Shown: piece after piece, positions 8,945-19,032 of the stretch
Numbering within the stretch: the stretch's first letter is position 1
Layout: each line of letters begins with the position of its first letter
Assembly: GCA_019313695.1 (NCBI GenBank)
Contig: JAFDAS010000010.1
Span: forward strand, 1-40,897
DNA from: Deltaproteobacteria bacterium
Lineage (GTDB): Bacteria > Desulfobacterota > Syntrophia > Syntrophales > UBA2210
Direction: 5' to 3'
Length of the DNA: 40,897 bases
Position numbers and translations under genes: made by a program
The notes under the pieces: model-generated
Database searches by the model: none
Seen by the model: only the letters and a program-made list of their open reading frames with translations
Told to the model about the DNA's origin: nothing

Positions 8945-9919
8945 TCAAAATCCGGTCTCCAGGTGACACGCGACATAATGTCCATTGCCTCTGTCATCAA
9001 GGGTCGGCGCCACCTTATCGCATATGTCCATGCTGTACCGGCACCGGGGATGAAAAGGACATCCGGAAGGAGGATCTGTCGGACTGGGTATGTTGCCGCC
9101 AAGTATTATCCGGTTTTTCCTGTATGTGGGATCCGGGACGGGGACAGCTGAGAGAAGGGCCTTTGTGTAAGGGTGAAGAGGCGTACCGTACAGGGATTTC
9201 TTGTCCGCGAGTTCCACGATTCTTCCAAGGTACATGACGGCGATCCGGTCGCTTATGTGTTCTACGACGCTCAGATCATGACTGATAAACAGATAGGTGA
9301 GATCAAAGTCCTTTTGCAGGTCTTTCAGCAGGTTGAGTATCTGTGCCTGTATGGAGACGTCTAATGCCGAGACGGGCTCGTCCGCGACAACAAGTTCAGG
9401 ATTGAGGGCGAGCGCCCTCGCTATGCCGATGCGCTGTCTCTGCCCGCCGCTGAACTCGTGGGGGTAGCGTCCCATCTGCTCTCTGCTGAGTCCCACAATC
9501 TCCATCAGATCCGCAACCCTGTCCCCGTCCCCTTTTTTCCGGGGCAGGTTGTGTACGGAGAGGGCCTCTCCCACGATGGCGCCCGCGCTCATCCTCGGAT
9601 TCAGGGAAGAGTATGGATCCTGGAATATCAGTTGTATCTTTCTCCGAAACCCCTTCAACTCTTTTCGGGAATAGGTGAGGATGTTATCCCCGTTGAATGT
9701 AATCTTTCCGGCGGTCGGTTCTTCGAGCCTGGTGATGAGGCGGCCGAGTGTGGTCTTTCCGCACCCTGATTCGCCCACCAGTCCGAGGGTCTCCCCCTTG
9801 AAGATCTGCAGATCCACTCCGTCCACGGCCTTTACCGTCTTCTGACGGCCCGACAGAAAGCCGCTCCGTACGGGAAAGTATTTTTTCAGTCCTTCAATGT
9901 TTAATAAGACCGGATTCAT
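8945..9919 (-). CDS. Oligopeptide/dipeptide ABC transporter ATP-binding protein (OppF/DppF-like)
   Basis: Walker [13 protein letters not shown], signature HEFSGGQRQRIGIARAL, C-terminal CPFHPRCRYSMDIC oligo_HPY motif. Confidence 0.9.
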   Translation of the reverse strand: MNPVLLNIEGLKKYFPVRSGFLSGRQKTVKAVDGVDLQIFKGETLGLVGESGCGKTTLGRLITRLEEPTAGKITFNGDNILTYSRKELKGFRRKIQLIFQDPYSSLNPRMSAGAIVGEALSVHNLPRKKGDGDRVADLMEIVGLSREQMGRYPHEFSGGQRQRIGIARALALNPELVVADEPVSALDVSIQAQILNLLKDLQKDFDLTYLFISHDLSVVEHISDRIAVMYLGRIVELADKKSLYGTPLHPYTKALLSAVPVPDPTYRKNRIILGGNIPSPTDPPSGCPFHPRCRYSMDICDKVAPTLDDRGNGHYVACHLETGF

Positions 9920-9940
9920 CTGTGCTTTACCTTTGGGTAG

Positions 9941-10909
9941 CTAAGCTAATTTCCAGCATCTTACATGATGGCCGGGAGATTTTTCCATGAGCTGCGGCTC
10001 CTGTTCGGCGCATATATCCATGACATCCGGGCACCGGTTTCGGAAGCTGCACCCAGAGGGGAGTTCGTACAGGTTCGGGACGGTGCCGGGTATCGCGGTG
10101 AGGTACCCGTCTCTCTTCGCGGCCCTCTTCGGTGTGGATTCCATGAGTCCCCTGGTATAAGGATGGAGCGGTGTAGAAAAAAGATCGAGCACGCCGCAGT
10201 ACTCCACCACTCTGCCCGTGTACATTACGACGACATGCCGGGCCATCTGCGCGACGATTCCCAGGTCGTGGGTTATCAGTATGACCGATGTCCCCACCTC
10301 GTCTTTCAGCTTGTTTATCAAATCAACAATTTGCGCCTGGATGGTCACGTCGAGCGCCGTCGTGGGTTCATCGGCTAACATCAGCTCGGGATTGCACGCT
10401 AATGCCATGGCTATCATGATCCGCTGGCGCATCCCGCCGCTCATCTGATGGGGGTAGCTCCTGAGGCTGTCGCGTGTGGGGGACAGGCCGACGAGCCGGA
10501 GCATGTCGAGGGCGCGGTCCAACGCATCTTTTTTTGAAAACCCCTCGTGGAGTCTTATCACTTCAGAGATCTGGTCTCCCACTTTCAGAACGGGGTTGAG
10601 GGAGTTCATCGGCTCCTGGAATATCATGGATATGTCGTTTCCGCGAAGCCTTCGCATCTCGTTTTCGTCAAGATTGAGGAGGTCGATGTCTTTAAAGTTG
10701 ATCTGTCCGGACACAACCCTTCCTGGCGGGTCCGGTATAAGTCTCATTATGGAGAGGGCGAGAACGGTTTTGCCGCACCCTGATTCACCTACGATGCCCA
10801 GGGTGTCCCCCCTGTCGACGGAGATATCCACCCCGTCAACGGCCCTGACGGTACCGTTTCTCGTTTCGAAATATGTTTTCAGGCCTTTTACTTCAAGGAT
10901 TTGAGACAT
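9941..10909 (-). CDS. Oligopeptide/dipeptide ABC transporter ATP-binding protein (OppD/DppD-like)
   Basis: Walker [44 protein letters not shown] motif. Confidence 0.9.
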   Translation of the reverse strand: MSQILEVKGLKTYFETRNGTVRAVDGVDISVDRGDTLGIVGESGCGKTVLALSIMRLIPDPPGRVVSGQINFKDIDLLNLDENEMRRLRGNDISMIFQEPMNSLNPVLKVGDQISEVIRLHEGFSKKDALDRALDMLRLVGLSPTRDSLRSYPHQMSGGMRQRIMIAMALACNPELMLADEPTTALDVTIQAQIVDLINKLKDEVGTSVILITHDLGIVAQMARHVVVMYTGRVVEYCGVLDLFSTPLHPYTRGLMESTPKRAAKRDGYLTAIPGTVPNLYELPSGCSFRNRCPDVMDICAEQEPQLMEKSPGHHVRCWKLA

Positions 10910-12416
10910 TGGAAGCCCGGCTCCGGTCCATAAGGAATTGTATGAGAAGCCTCACGCCTACACCGGACGCGCCCTTGGGGATGTAAGGCTTGTCTTTTGA
11001 CAGGAGCGCGGGACCGGCGATGTCCAGATGCACCCAGGGATAGTCGTTTACGAATCTCTTGAGCAGAAGGGCCGCTGTTATTGTGCCGCCTGCCCGTCCG
11101 CCGGTATTTTTGATGTCCGCCACATCGCTCTTTATCAGCTCATCATATTCGTGCCACAGGGGAAGTTCCCATACCTTCTCGCCTGTAGTATCCGAGGCGT
11201 TGCGTATCTTTTCTTTCAGGTCGCTGTCTGTCCCCATCATACCTGTGAGATAATCACCCAATGCCACCACGCACGCCCCGGTCAGCGTGGCTATGTCGAT
11301 TATTGCCGCCGGACTGTATCTTCCCGCGAATGTGAGCGCGTCTGCCAGGATCAGCCGCCCTTCGGCATCGGTATTTTTGACTTCTATAGTGAGGCCGGAC
11401 ATGGTTTCCAGTATGTCTCCCGGCTTGTATGCCCTTCCGCCGGGGAGATTTTCCGTGGCAGGAATTATGCCCACCACGTTCAGTGGTATTTTCAGTTCAG
11501 CAGCTGCCTTGATTGTACCGATCACCGCGGCGCCGCCGGACATGTCCGATTTCATTTCATCCATTTTTTCAGAAGGTTTTATGGAGATTCCACCGCTGTC
11601 AAAGGTGATTCCCTTGCCGACCAGGACTACAGGCCTGTCGTCTTTTTTGCCCCCGTTATATTCCAGCAATATCAGTTTTGCCTCTTCGGCGCTGCCCCTT
11701 GCCACACCAAGCAGGGCATTCATTCCCAGTTTTTTCATGGCGGGTTCATCCAGTGCCTCGAATTTGAGATTTCTCTCCTTCGCGATATCACCGGCCCTCT
11801 CCGCCAGGATTCCGGGTGTCATATCGGTGGATGGCGTGGAGACGAGATCTCTCGCGCAGTAGACTGCCCGTGAGATAATCTCCGCTGTTTCTGCGCCTTC
11901 CCTTACATCTTCCAGTCCCGACGAGTCGGGATTCTCTATTATGGTGAGTTCGTCTATCCGCGACTCTTTGTCCTTTTTCAGGGTCTTGTAGCGTGTGAAT
12001 CGGTACAAGCCCAGCATCGCGCCTTCCACAGCGGCCTGCGCTGTTTCTCTGACGGGAAATTCTGCCTCGCCGAAATCAAGGGATGCGGCCAGATTCGTTA
12101 TGTTGAGATCCCTTATCTTCTGTGCCGCCTTTGAAAATACTCCCCTTAATCTTTCAAGATTGAACTCCTCTTTTTTCCCCAGGCCCGCGATCATTATCCT
12201 CCTGCTTCGGATCGATTCTCCGGTATACACAACCGAAGAGCTGTAGAGCTCCCCTGTAAAATCTCCTTCCTCAATCAGCTCGCCTATAAGACCATCGCAC
12301 TTTTTATCAAGGAGATGAGCCGCTCCTTCCGGCGTCTTGCTTCCTTCAAAATGTCCGACGAGCAGTATCTTACAATCGAAATCCGCAAGACCCCCCGTTT
12401 TTACAGTAATATCCAT
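10893..12416 (-). CDS. pepA: Leucyl aminopeptidase (M17)
   Basis: VGKGITFDSGGISIKPSEKMDEMKSDMSGGAAV and NTDAEGRLILADAL M17 signatures. Confidence 0.95.
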   Translation of the reverse strand: MDITVKTGGLADFDCKILLVGHFEGSKTPEGAAHLLDKKCDGLIGELIEEGDFTGELYSSSVVYTGESIRSRRIMIAGLGKKEEFNLERLRGVFSKAAQKIRDLNITNLAASLDFGEAEFPVRETAQAAVEGAMLGLYRFTRYKTLKKDKESRIDELTIIENPDSSGLEDVREGAETAEIISRAVYCARDLVSTPSTDMTPGILAERAGDIAKERNLKFEALDEPAMKKLGMNALLGVARGSAEEAKLILLEYNGGKKDDRPVVLVGKGITFDSGGISIKPSEKMDEMKSDMSGGAAVIGTIKAAAELKIPLNVVGIIPATENLPGGRAYKPGDILETMSGLTIEVKNTDAEGRLILADALTFAGRYSPAAIIDIATLTGACVVALGDYLTGMMGTDSDLKEKIRNASDTTGEKVWELPLWHEYDELIKSDVADIKNTGGRAGGTITAALLLKRFVNDYPWVHLDIAGPALLSKDKPYIPKGASGVGVRLLIQFLMDRSRASNVSNP

Positions 12417-12524
12417 TTATACCCCCTGAAATTATCGTATGTCCGGGGAAGATAGCACATGAATGCTAAATGTCAATGTGTTAGATTATGTATTCTCAGC
12501 AGCCGAGCTTTTTTTGCACAGCCA

Positions 12525-13958
12525 TCAATCTTTTGCGCGTTCGTCTCCGTGATTTGCGGGATGTTTGTCCCGACTCGTCGGAATTTCTTTCCTGATCTTT
12601 CCGGCCATTTCACTGTCGGGTGGAAAGAATGCCTGGGCTGCCTTGAAGTGAAAAAGCGCGCTCTTGAACCGGTGCTTTTTCTTAAAGAAGATTCCGAAAT
12701 GGTAGTGGGATTCTCCAGGCATGTCGATCTTCCCATAGAGCATTGCCAGATTGTAATATATAGGGATGTCATCCGGGTTTTTCTTCAGGAACTCTTCATA
12801 GAATCTGAGGGAAGCGCTGTAATCTCCTGTGGTTTCGTACGATCTTCCCAGGTAGAAAATAGTGCTTGAATCTTTCTCATCTATGGAATGGGCTTTCTGC
12901 AGGGCGTCTATCGCGTCGGCCGTATTCCCAAGGTTAAAGTGGCTTATGCCCAGATCGCGGAGAATCTCGGCATCATCAGGGGACAGCGATATCGCTCTGT
13001 GAAAATTGGCAAAGGAGTCCATCGTCTTGCCAAGTTTTCCCTGTATTACTGCGAGACCATACAGTGCGTTTGGGCTGTTGGGATCTTTTTTCAATATGTT
13101 CTGGAAATATCTGAGACTTGAATCGAGGTCTTTTCTGTCAATGACCAGTATGGTTTTTACCCTTTCCAGACCTCCTACTATACTTTCAGCACCCTTCTTT
13201 GTGTATCTTGTTTGAAGTAGACCGTCCAGATATACTATCCTGTCTCCTGTGCCGGGGTGGGTCAGGAAATAGGAGGGGATGAAGTTTGAGTAGAATTCAT
13301 ACTTTCTCATGATCTTCAGAAAGGTCAGCATACCCTCGCCGTTATATCCGGTTTCCACCAGGTATGACATCCCGAGACGGTCGGCCTCTTCTTCGTGCTT
13401 TCTGCTGTATTTGAGATTGAGAGTTGTCGCTGTCGCCATGGAAAAGCTTGCAACTGCCGCGGTCAGTTCGCCGCTTCCTCCGAGGAAGGCGCCGGCCAGG
13501 ATTGCCGCAAGAGTTGCGATGTTTATCTTTTTTGATTTATCGATGGTTTGTGCTATGTGCCTGGCCTTTATATGTCCTATCTCATGCGCCAGTACACCGG
13601 CTAACTGGTCCTCGTTTTCAGTAAGTTCTATAAGACCGCTGTAGATATACACGTAGCCTCCCGGGGTTGCGAAGGCATTGATCCCCGGGTTATTAATTAC
13701 AGAGAATGTAAAGTCGAAAAAGGACTTTTTGTCGTGCGAAAGCAACAGGTGTCCTATCCTGTCGACATATTTATTTACTTTTGGATTTTTTGCAAAAAGA
13801 TCTTTAGCCTTCAATTTTTCGTAGAATTCTTTTCCCAGTTTCTTTTCATCTTCGATGGTGAAAGAGGCGAGGGATAAGCCTGATGACGCGTGAAGGCACA
13901 GAATGGCGACAAAAATGGCAAATATCTTTGTTATGATGTGATGAGTGTCTGATTTCAT
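12525..13958 (-). CDS. M48 family metalloprotease with TPR repeats (BepA-like)
   Basis: Signal-like N-terminus, HEIGHIKARH zinc motif, C-terminal TPR units (NALYGLAVIQGKLGK..., AEILRDLGISHFNLG...). Confidence 0.9.
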   Translation of the reverse strand: MKSDTHHIITKIFAIFVAILCLHASSGLSLASFTIEDEKKLGKEFYEKLKAKDLFAKNPKVNKYVDRIGHLLLSHDKKSFFDFTFSVINNPGINAFATPGGYVYIYSGLIELTENEDQLAGVLAHEIGHIKARHIAQTIDKSKKINIATLAAILAGAFLGGSGELTAAVASFSMATATTLNLKYSRKHEEEADRLGMSYLVETGYNGEGMLTFLKIMRKYEFYSNFIPSYFLTHPGTGDRIVYLDGLLQTRYTKKGAESIVGGLERVKTILVIDRKDLDSSLRYFQNILKKDPNSPNALYGLAVIQGKLGKTMDSFANFHRAISLSPDDAEILRDLGISHFNLGNTADAIDALQKAHSIDEKDSSTIFYLGRSYETTGDYSASLRFYEEFLKKNPDDIPIYYNLAMLYGKIDMPGESHYHFGIFFKKKHRFKSALFHFKAAQAFFPPDSEMAGKIRKEIPTSRDKHPANHGDERAKD

Positions 13959-14086
13959 GGCATTTTGGCAACTGTAACCTTTTTCGCACTTTTAATCAAG
14001 GTGGCTCCAGACCTAAATCCATCGTCTGGCTTTATAACTATGTGATAAAATTGATAATTTCGCAAGAAGTCAAATTAGGAGAATGT

Positions 14087-14186
14087 GTCATTTCGACCGC
14101 GGGGAGAAATCTTGTGTTTTTATCCCGATTTGTCGGAATTACATTATAAAGATTTCTCATCCCGATAAATCGGGATTCGAAATGAC
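14087..14186. repeat. Palindromic intergenic repeat
   Basis: GTCATTTCGA...TCGAAATGAC outer arms; GAGAAATCTT/AAGATTTCTC and internal ATCCCGATAAATCGGGAT palindrome. Confidence 0.8.
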
Positions 14187-14261
14187 AAACTATTCGGACT
14201 TTCAAGTAATTGATAGGTGGGTAGTGGCGACTGCGCCACTACTGCGTTTTACGAACAATTA

Positions 14262-15188
14262 CTAAAAATTTACCTTATCCAATCCCTTTAACTCGAGAAT
14301 TTCCCTTGCCTCATCGGGCGTAGCCGGCTCAATGCCGAGTTCTCCGGCAATGCGCGCTATTTTTTCTACCTGCTCGGCGCTGCTCTTCGCCAGTTTTCCT
14401 TTATCCAGATAGAGATTGTCTTCCAGGCCAACACGGACGTTACCGCCAAGAAGAAGGGACTGTGTACACATGGGAAATTGGGCCCGCCCGGCAACACAAA
14501 CGGAAAATTCAAAATCTCCGATTAATCGTTTTGCATAATTAACCAGAAACAGCAGGTTCTCAGAGTCCGGAGTAATCCCGCCCAAGACACCCATGACAAA
14601 CTGGATGTAAACAGGCTTCTTAATGGGATATCCCCTCTCAATCATAAAAGCCACATTATTGATCATGGCTGAATCGTAAACCTCAAATTCAGGCTTGGCC
14701 TCGTTTTCACTGAATGTGACGCTGAATTCTTTCATCGATTTGAAGGTATTTGGAAAGATGAAATCCTCAGTCATGGCGAGATATTGCTGCTCCCAGTCGT
14801 ACTTGAAATCCTTGATCTTGTCCAGGGCATGGAAAAGGGCGAAATTAGTGGATCCGGCATTAAAAGATGCAAGCTCCGGCTTAAAGCGGGTTACCGGTTC
14901 AACTCGTTGCTCCGGAGTCATACCTAATCCGCCACCGGTGGTTATACAAACAACCATGTTGCATCTACTCTTTATGCTGTCAAGTATCTCCGCATAAAGT
15001 TCCATTTTCGAGACGGGTACGCCGGTTTCGGGGTCTCTGGCGTGTATATGACAGACCGCCGCTCCCGCTTCATAACTTCGGACCGCCTCATCGGCAATCT
15101 GCTGAGGTGTCTGTGGCACATAGGGTGACATTGTGGGAGTATGAATGCCCCCGGTCAGTGCCGCTGTAATAATAGTCTTGCTTTTCAT
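14262..15188 (-). CDS. BKACE family 3-keto-5-aminohexanoate cleavage-type protein (DUF849)
   Basis: AALTGGIHTPTMSPYVPQTPQQIADEAVRSYEAGAAVCHIHARDPETG; GGNVRVGLEDNLYLDKG. Confidence 0.9.
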   Translation of the reverse strand: MKSKTIITAALTGGIHTPTMSPYVPQTPQQIADEAVRSYEAGAAVCHIHARDPETGVPVSKMELYAEILDSIKSRCNMVVCITTGGGLGMTPEQRVEPVTRFKPELASFNAGSTNFALFHALDKIKDFKYDWEQQYLAMTEDFIFPNTFKSMKEFSVTFSENEAKPEFEVYDSAMINNVAFMIERGYPIKKPVYIQFVMGVLGGITPDSENLLFLVNYAKRLIGDFEFSVCVAGRAQFPMCTQSLLLGGNVRVGLEDNLYLDKGKLAKSSAEQVEKIARIAGELGIEPATPDEAREILELKGLDKVNF

Positions 15189-15295
15189 AAATCAAGCTCT
15201 CCTTATCAATATTTCCTTGACAGGTACTTAAAAGATAATGGGGCCTGTTCATAGAACAGACCCCATCTATCAAATGTTAAACGCTTGCTAAAACG

Positions 15296-16696
15296 TTACA
15301 TCGGCATCCATGTGATACATATGGCGAAAACGAAGAACGATACGATAAGTGAGACAAATGTGTACCCCATAATGTCTCTCGCCTGCATCTTGGTTCCGGC
15401 AGCAATAATCGGGAAGAACGCCAGTGTCCAGAAGGGCTGAATCATGTTGGTCCATGAATCACCATATCCCACGGCCATACTGCATCGCGCGATGAAACTG
15501 GTGAGCTGGTCCGGGCTCATATTGGCGCCAAGGGTCGTGGCCGCCTGGACGATAGTCGAACCGACAACGGCCCACTCTCCTCCTCCCGAGGGTACGAAGA
15601 TGTTGACGAAACCACCGATCAGGAAGGAGATTAAGGGGAACGTTGCAACGCTTGCAGTACCGGCAATCCACAGCGCAATGGCGTTACCGAGACCTGTGTG
15701 TATCATGATTCCCATGATACCGGCGTAGAAGGGGAACTGGAGAACAATACCGGAGACGTTGCTGCACGATCTTTTCATGGCCACAACATATCGGAACGGA
15801 GTCTTATGGCAGATCATGCCGATCGTGATGAAGAGGAAATTCATAATGTTCAGGTTGACATCAAATCCCTTTGTATAGAAGTGATGTCCCAGAAACCAGA
15901 GACCGCCTAAACAGATGATAACCATAATAATAATGCTGTTATTAAGCGTATCAGACAGGTTTGGTTCGGCAAGTCTCAGTGATTCGGCCTCTTCCGCCAC
16001 CGTCAGCGGTTTCATCGCCTTATGCTCTTCATCTACCATATCGTTATATTCCACTACATGCTCATCCGAGGGTTTCATCATCATCATTAACGCAGGCAGA
16101 ACTATAAGAAGACTCAGAGCAATGATAATGTTCATGGGGCTGAGCAGCGTTATCGTTGTCGGTATCGTCTCACTTAATACCTTTGTCTTAATGAGAAAGT
16201 TATTAGGTGTATTGAGAACAAGAGGAATAGAACCGGAAAGACCGCCGTGCCATGGCAGAAAAGACGTGTAGACACACGCGGCAAGGAGTCGATAGTCAAC
16301 TTTTTTAACCCTTCTGGCCAGTTCTCGTCCAAGAACAGCAGTCAAGACGATCCATCCCCAGCTGATCAGAGAGAAGGTACAACCCAGAAGCGTAACCAGA
16401 CCATACACGGCGATTGGACTCTTTATCTTGGTAGCAAGCCAGTCAAGAAATTTCTCGGCCGGCGGCGATATGGCAATTGCGTATCCGGTTACCAGAATCA
16501 GCACCATCTGCATGGCGAATCCCAGGAGAATCCAGAATCCCTTATACCACGCTTGAACGATTCCAAACGGTTTCGCGTCGACAAACCCCCACGCCATAAT
16601 TGCGGCTATAAAAGTCAGCAATATAGCGAAAATGAAGGAGTCCGGAAGCACTTTCCTGAATTTATCCGCAAAAAATCTACCTGTTGTAGCTAACAT
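15296..16696 (-). CDS. Short-chain fatty acid transporter (AtoE family)
   Basis: FADKFRKVLPDSFIFAILLTF, SLISWGW, FVNIFVPSGGGEWAVVG, GDSWTNMIQPFW. Confidence 0.88.
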   Translation of the reverse strand: MLATTGRFFADKFRKVLPDSFIFAILLTFIAAIMAWGFVDAKPFGIVQAWYKGFWILLGFAMQMVLILVTGYAIAISPPAEKFLDWLATKIKSPIAVYGLVTLLGCTFSLISWGWIVLTAVLGRELARRVKKVDYRLLAACVYTSFLPWHGGLSGSIPLVLNTPNNFLIKTKVLSETIPTTITLLSPMNIIIALSLLIVLPALMMMMKPSDEHVVEYNDMVDEEHKAMKPLTVAEEAESLRLAEPNLSDTLNNSIIIMVIICLGGLWFLGHHFYTKGFDVNLNIMNFLFITIGMICHKTPFRYVVAMKRSCSNVSGIVLQFPFYAGIMGIMIHTGLGNAIALWIAGTASVATFPLISFLIGGFVNIFVPSGGGEWAVVGSTIVQAATTLGANMSPDQLTSFIARCSMAVGYGDSWTNMIQPFWTLAFFPIIAAGTKMQARDIMGYTFVSLIVSFFVFAICITWMPM

Positions 16697-17249
16697 TTTT
16701 CCCTCCCATGTGAATCAAAAGTAAGTAAGAAGTTATTAGACGACAAAAACATCATACACAAAAAAATAGACACAGGGGGATATGTTATACGCTTTTCGTA
16801 TGATTTTAATACATCACCTCCTTTGCTGTTTAATAGTTTGATCTATAGTGTTTTATGTGATGAACCGAGGCTGGAGATGCAGGTAAGCTGGATAATCTCA
16901 TCTGTTTTCCTGTCCCCCCCTCAGGAATTTCTGGATCTGTACATTAGGTTCGGGCCTTTCTCTCCTGCCGCCAACCTTAAACTGACTTGAAATCATTTTT
17001 TTTACTTTTGATAAATTTCCTAACACAGAATTCGGGACGCGTCAACGAAAACCCCTCTCATTATGATGATTATATCAAACAGCTGGAAAAGTCATATAAA
17101 ATGGTTTAAACAAAGACCACAAAGGGGGTGATCTTCCCAAACCTGTATCGTATTTTGGGGGCAGAACCAGGCTTGATATTTTACTTTCAGTATGTTAGAT
17201 AAAAAAGATTGAATGCAATTTCAGAAAAATGTCAGGGGGTGTTTTATTA

Positions 17250-18995
17250 ATGGTTAACGAAGATAACTTAATAACTGAACCGGAAAAGAAAGAAGTAGAA
17301 GTAGAAGTAGAAGATGTGGCGGAGGTGGGTCTTCAGAAAGAGGAAGAAGATATAACTTTTGTGGAACTCTACGAGCAGAATCTGCAGGACGTGGCCATCG
17401 GTAAGGTTGTAATGGGGAAAATAGTCCAGATAAATGATGATGCGGCGATGGTTGATGTTGGCTACAAGACAGAAGGGGTCCTTTATCTCAGTGAGGTTAC
17501 AGACAGCGAAGGTAATATAACGATTTCTGTGGGTGATGAGATCGAAGTTCTCGTAGATCGGAGAAAGGATGCCGAACTAATACTCTCGAAAGAAAAAGCC
17601 GCCAGTATGAAAATATGGGATGATGTCATAAAGATATCGGAAGAAAACGGCACGATACAGGGTACGATTGTACAGAGAGTAAAGGGCGGCCTTTCGGTTG
17701 ATATCGGATTTCCCGCTTTTCTTCCGGGTTCCCAGGTCAGTACGCATCCCGTAAAGGATCTTGACAGGTATGTTGGGCAGACCATGGATTTCCAGATTCT
17801 GAAATACGACAGAAAAAGAAACAATGTTGTCCTGTCCAGAAAAGCCATATTGGAAATAGAAAGGGAAGAAAAAAAGAAAAAGACCCTTGAAACCCTGGAA
17901 GAAGATAAAATAATAGAGGGCGTTGTAAAGAACATAACGGATTATGGCATGTTTATAGATCTGGGCGGCATAGATGGATTGTTGCACATTACCGATATGT
18001 CGTGGGGGAGGATAAGACATCCGTCGGAGACATTCTCCAGGGAGGACAAGATAACTGTTAAGGTCCTCAGTTTTGACAGAGAGAAAGAAAGGGTGTCGCT
18101 GGGCCTTAAACAGCTTACGGAAAATCCGTGGGATGTCATTGTCGAGAAATATCCCGTTGAGTCCATCATAGAGGGGAAAGTTGTAAGTCTTATGGATTAT
18201 GGGGCATTCGTTGAAATTGAACCGGGAGTCGAGGGGCTTGTACATGTATCCGAGATGTTCTGGACCAAGAAGATAAGGCATCCCTCCAAGATATTGTCTG
18301 TTGATGATACCGTAAAGATAATGGTGCTGGATGTGAATCCTGAAAACAAGAGAATATCGCTGGGCCTCAAGCAGACAATGCCTAATCCGTGGATAGAGCT
18401 TAAAGAAAGATATCCAGAGGGGACCGTTATAAAGGGTGAGATAAAAAATGTTACGGACTTCGGTATCTTTGTGGGAATTGAAGACGATATTGATGGCTTG
18501 ATACATGTATCGGATATTTCCTGGAAAAAACGAATAAAGCACCCGTCGGAATTCTATAAAAAAGGCCAGGAAATTGAAGCGGTGATTCTTGGGATTGATG
18601 TGGATGCGGAGAAGTTTTCCCTCGGAATCAAACAACTTGAGGAAAATCCATGGGAAAAACTTGCATCCAGATATGTTCCAGGGTCTATAATTACCGGAAA
18701 GGTGACAAATATTACAGACTTCGGTGTCTTTGTTGAGATAGAAGATGGCATAGAGGGTCTGGTCCATATCTCCGAGATAAGCCATGAGAGAATTAAATCT
18801 GCCAGAGACATCTATTCTGTTGGAGATGTTGTGTCAGCGGTTGTAAAGAATGTTGATATTGTCAGCCAGAAAATAGGCCTGAGTATTAAGGATTCCGAGA
18901 AGGCTTCTGATGATACATCCAAGAAACAGTATATAAACAATAATGAAAAAGTTGTTTCCAATCTTGGTGACATGCTGGCAGGCATAAAAGTTTGA
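17250..18995 (+). CDS. rpsA: 30S ribosomal protein S1
   Basis: Six S1 motifs (e.g. IIEGVVKNITDYGMFIDLGGIDGLLHITDMSW); ATG at 17250 preferred over the 17229 ORF start because of the upstream GGGGG-rich SD-like sequence. Confidence 0.93.
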   Translation: MVNEDNLITEPEKKEVEVEVEDVAEVGLQKEEEDITFVELYEQNLQDVAIGKVVMGKIVQINDDAAMVDVGYKTEGVLYLSEVTDSEGNITISVGDEIEVLVDRRKDAELILSKEKAASMKIWDDVIKISEENGTIQGTIVQRVKGGLSVDIGFPAFLPGSQVSTHPVKDLDRYVGQTMDFQILKYDRKRNNVVLSRKAILEIEREEKKKKTLETLEEDKIIEGVVKNITDYGMFIDLGGIDGLLHITDMSWGRIRHPSETFSREDKITVKVLSFDREKERVSLGLKQLTENPWDVIVEKYPVESIIEGKVVSLMDYGAFVEIEPGVEGLVHVSEMFWTKKIRHPSKILSVDDTVKIMVLDVNPENKRISLGLKQTMPNPWIELKERYPEGTVIKGEIKNVTDFGIFVGIEDDIDGLIHVSDISWKKRIKHPSEFYKKGQEIEAVILGIDVDAEKFSLGIKQLEENPWEKLASRYVPGSIITGKVTNITDFGVFVEIEDGIEGLVHISEISHERIKSARDIYSVGDVVSAVVKNVDIVSQKIGLSIKDSEKASDDTSKKQYINNNEKVVSNLGDMLAGIKV

Positions 18996-19032
18996 CTATT
19001 TGCAGAAAATCATCTCTTTTGAGAGAGGATTA

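Noticed and set aside
11028-11873. 281-aa plus-strand ORF antisense to pepA
   Set aside because: Shadow ORF over a high-confidence M17 peptidase; no recognisable motifs
17577-18785. 402-aa minus-strand ORF antisense to rpsA
   Set aside because: Sits entirely opposite a confident S1 gene; composition looks like a shadow frame and no domain is recognisable
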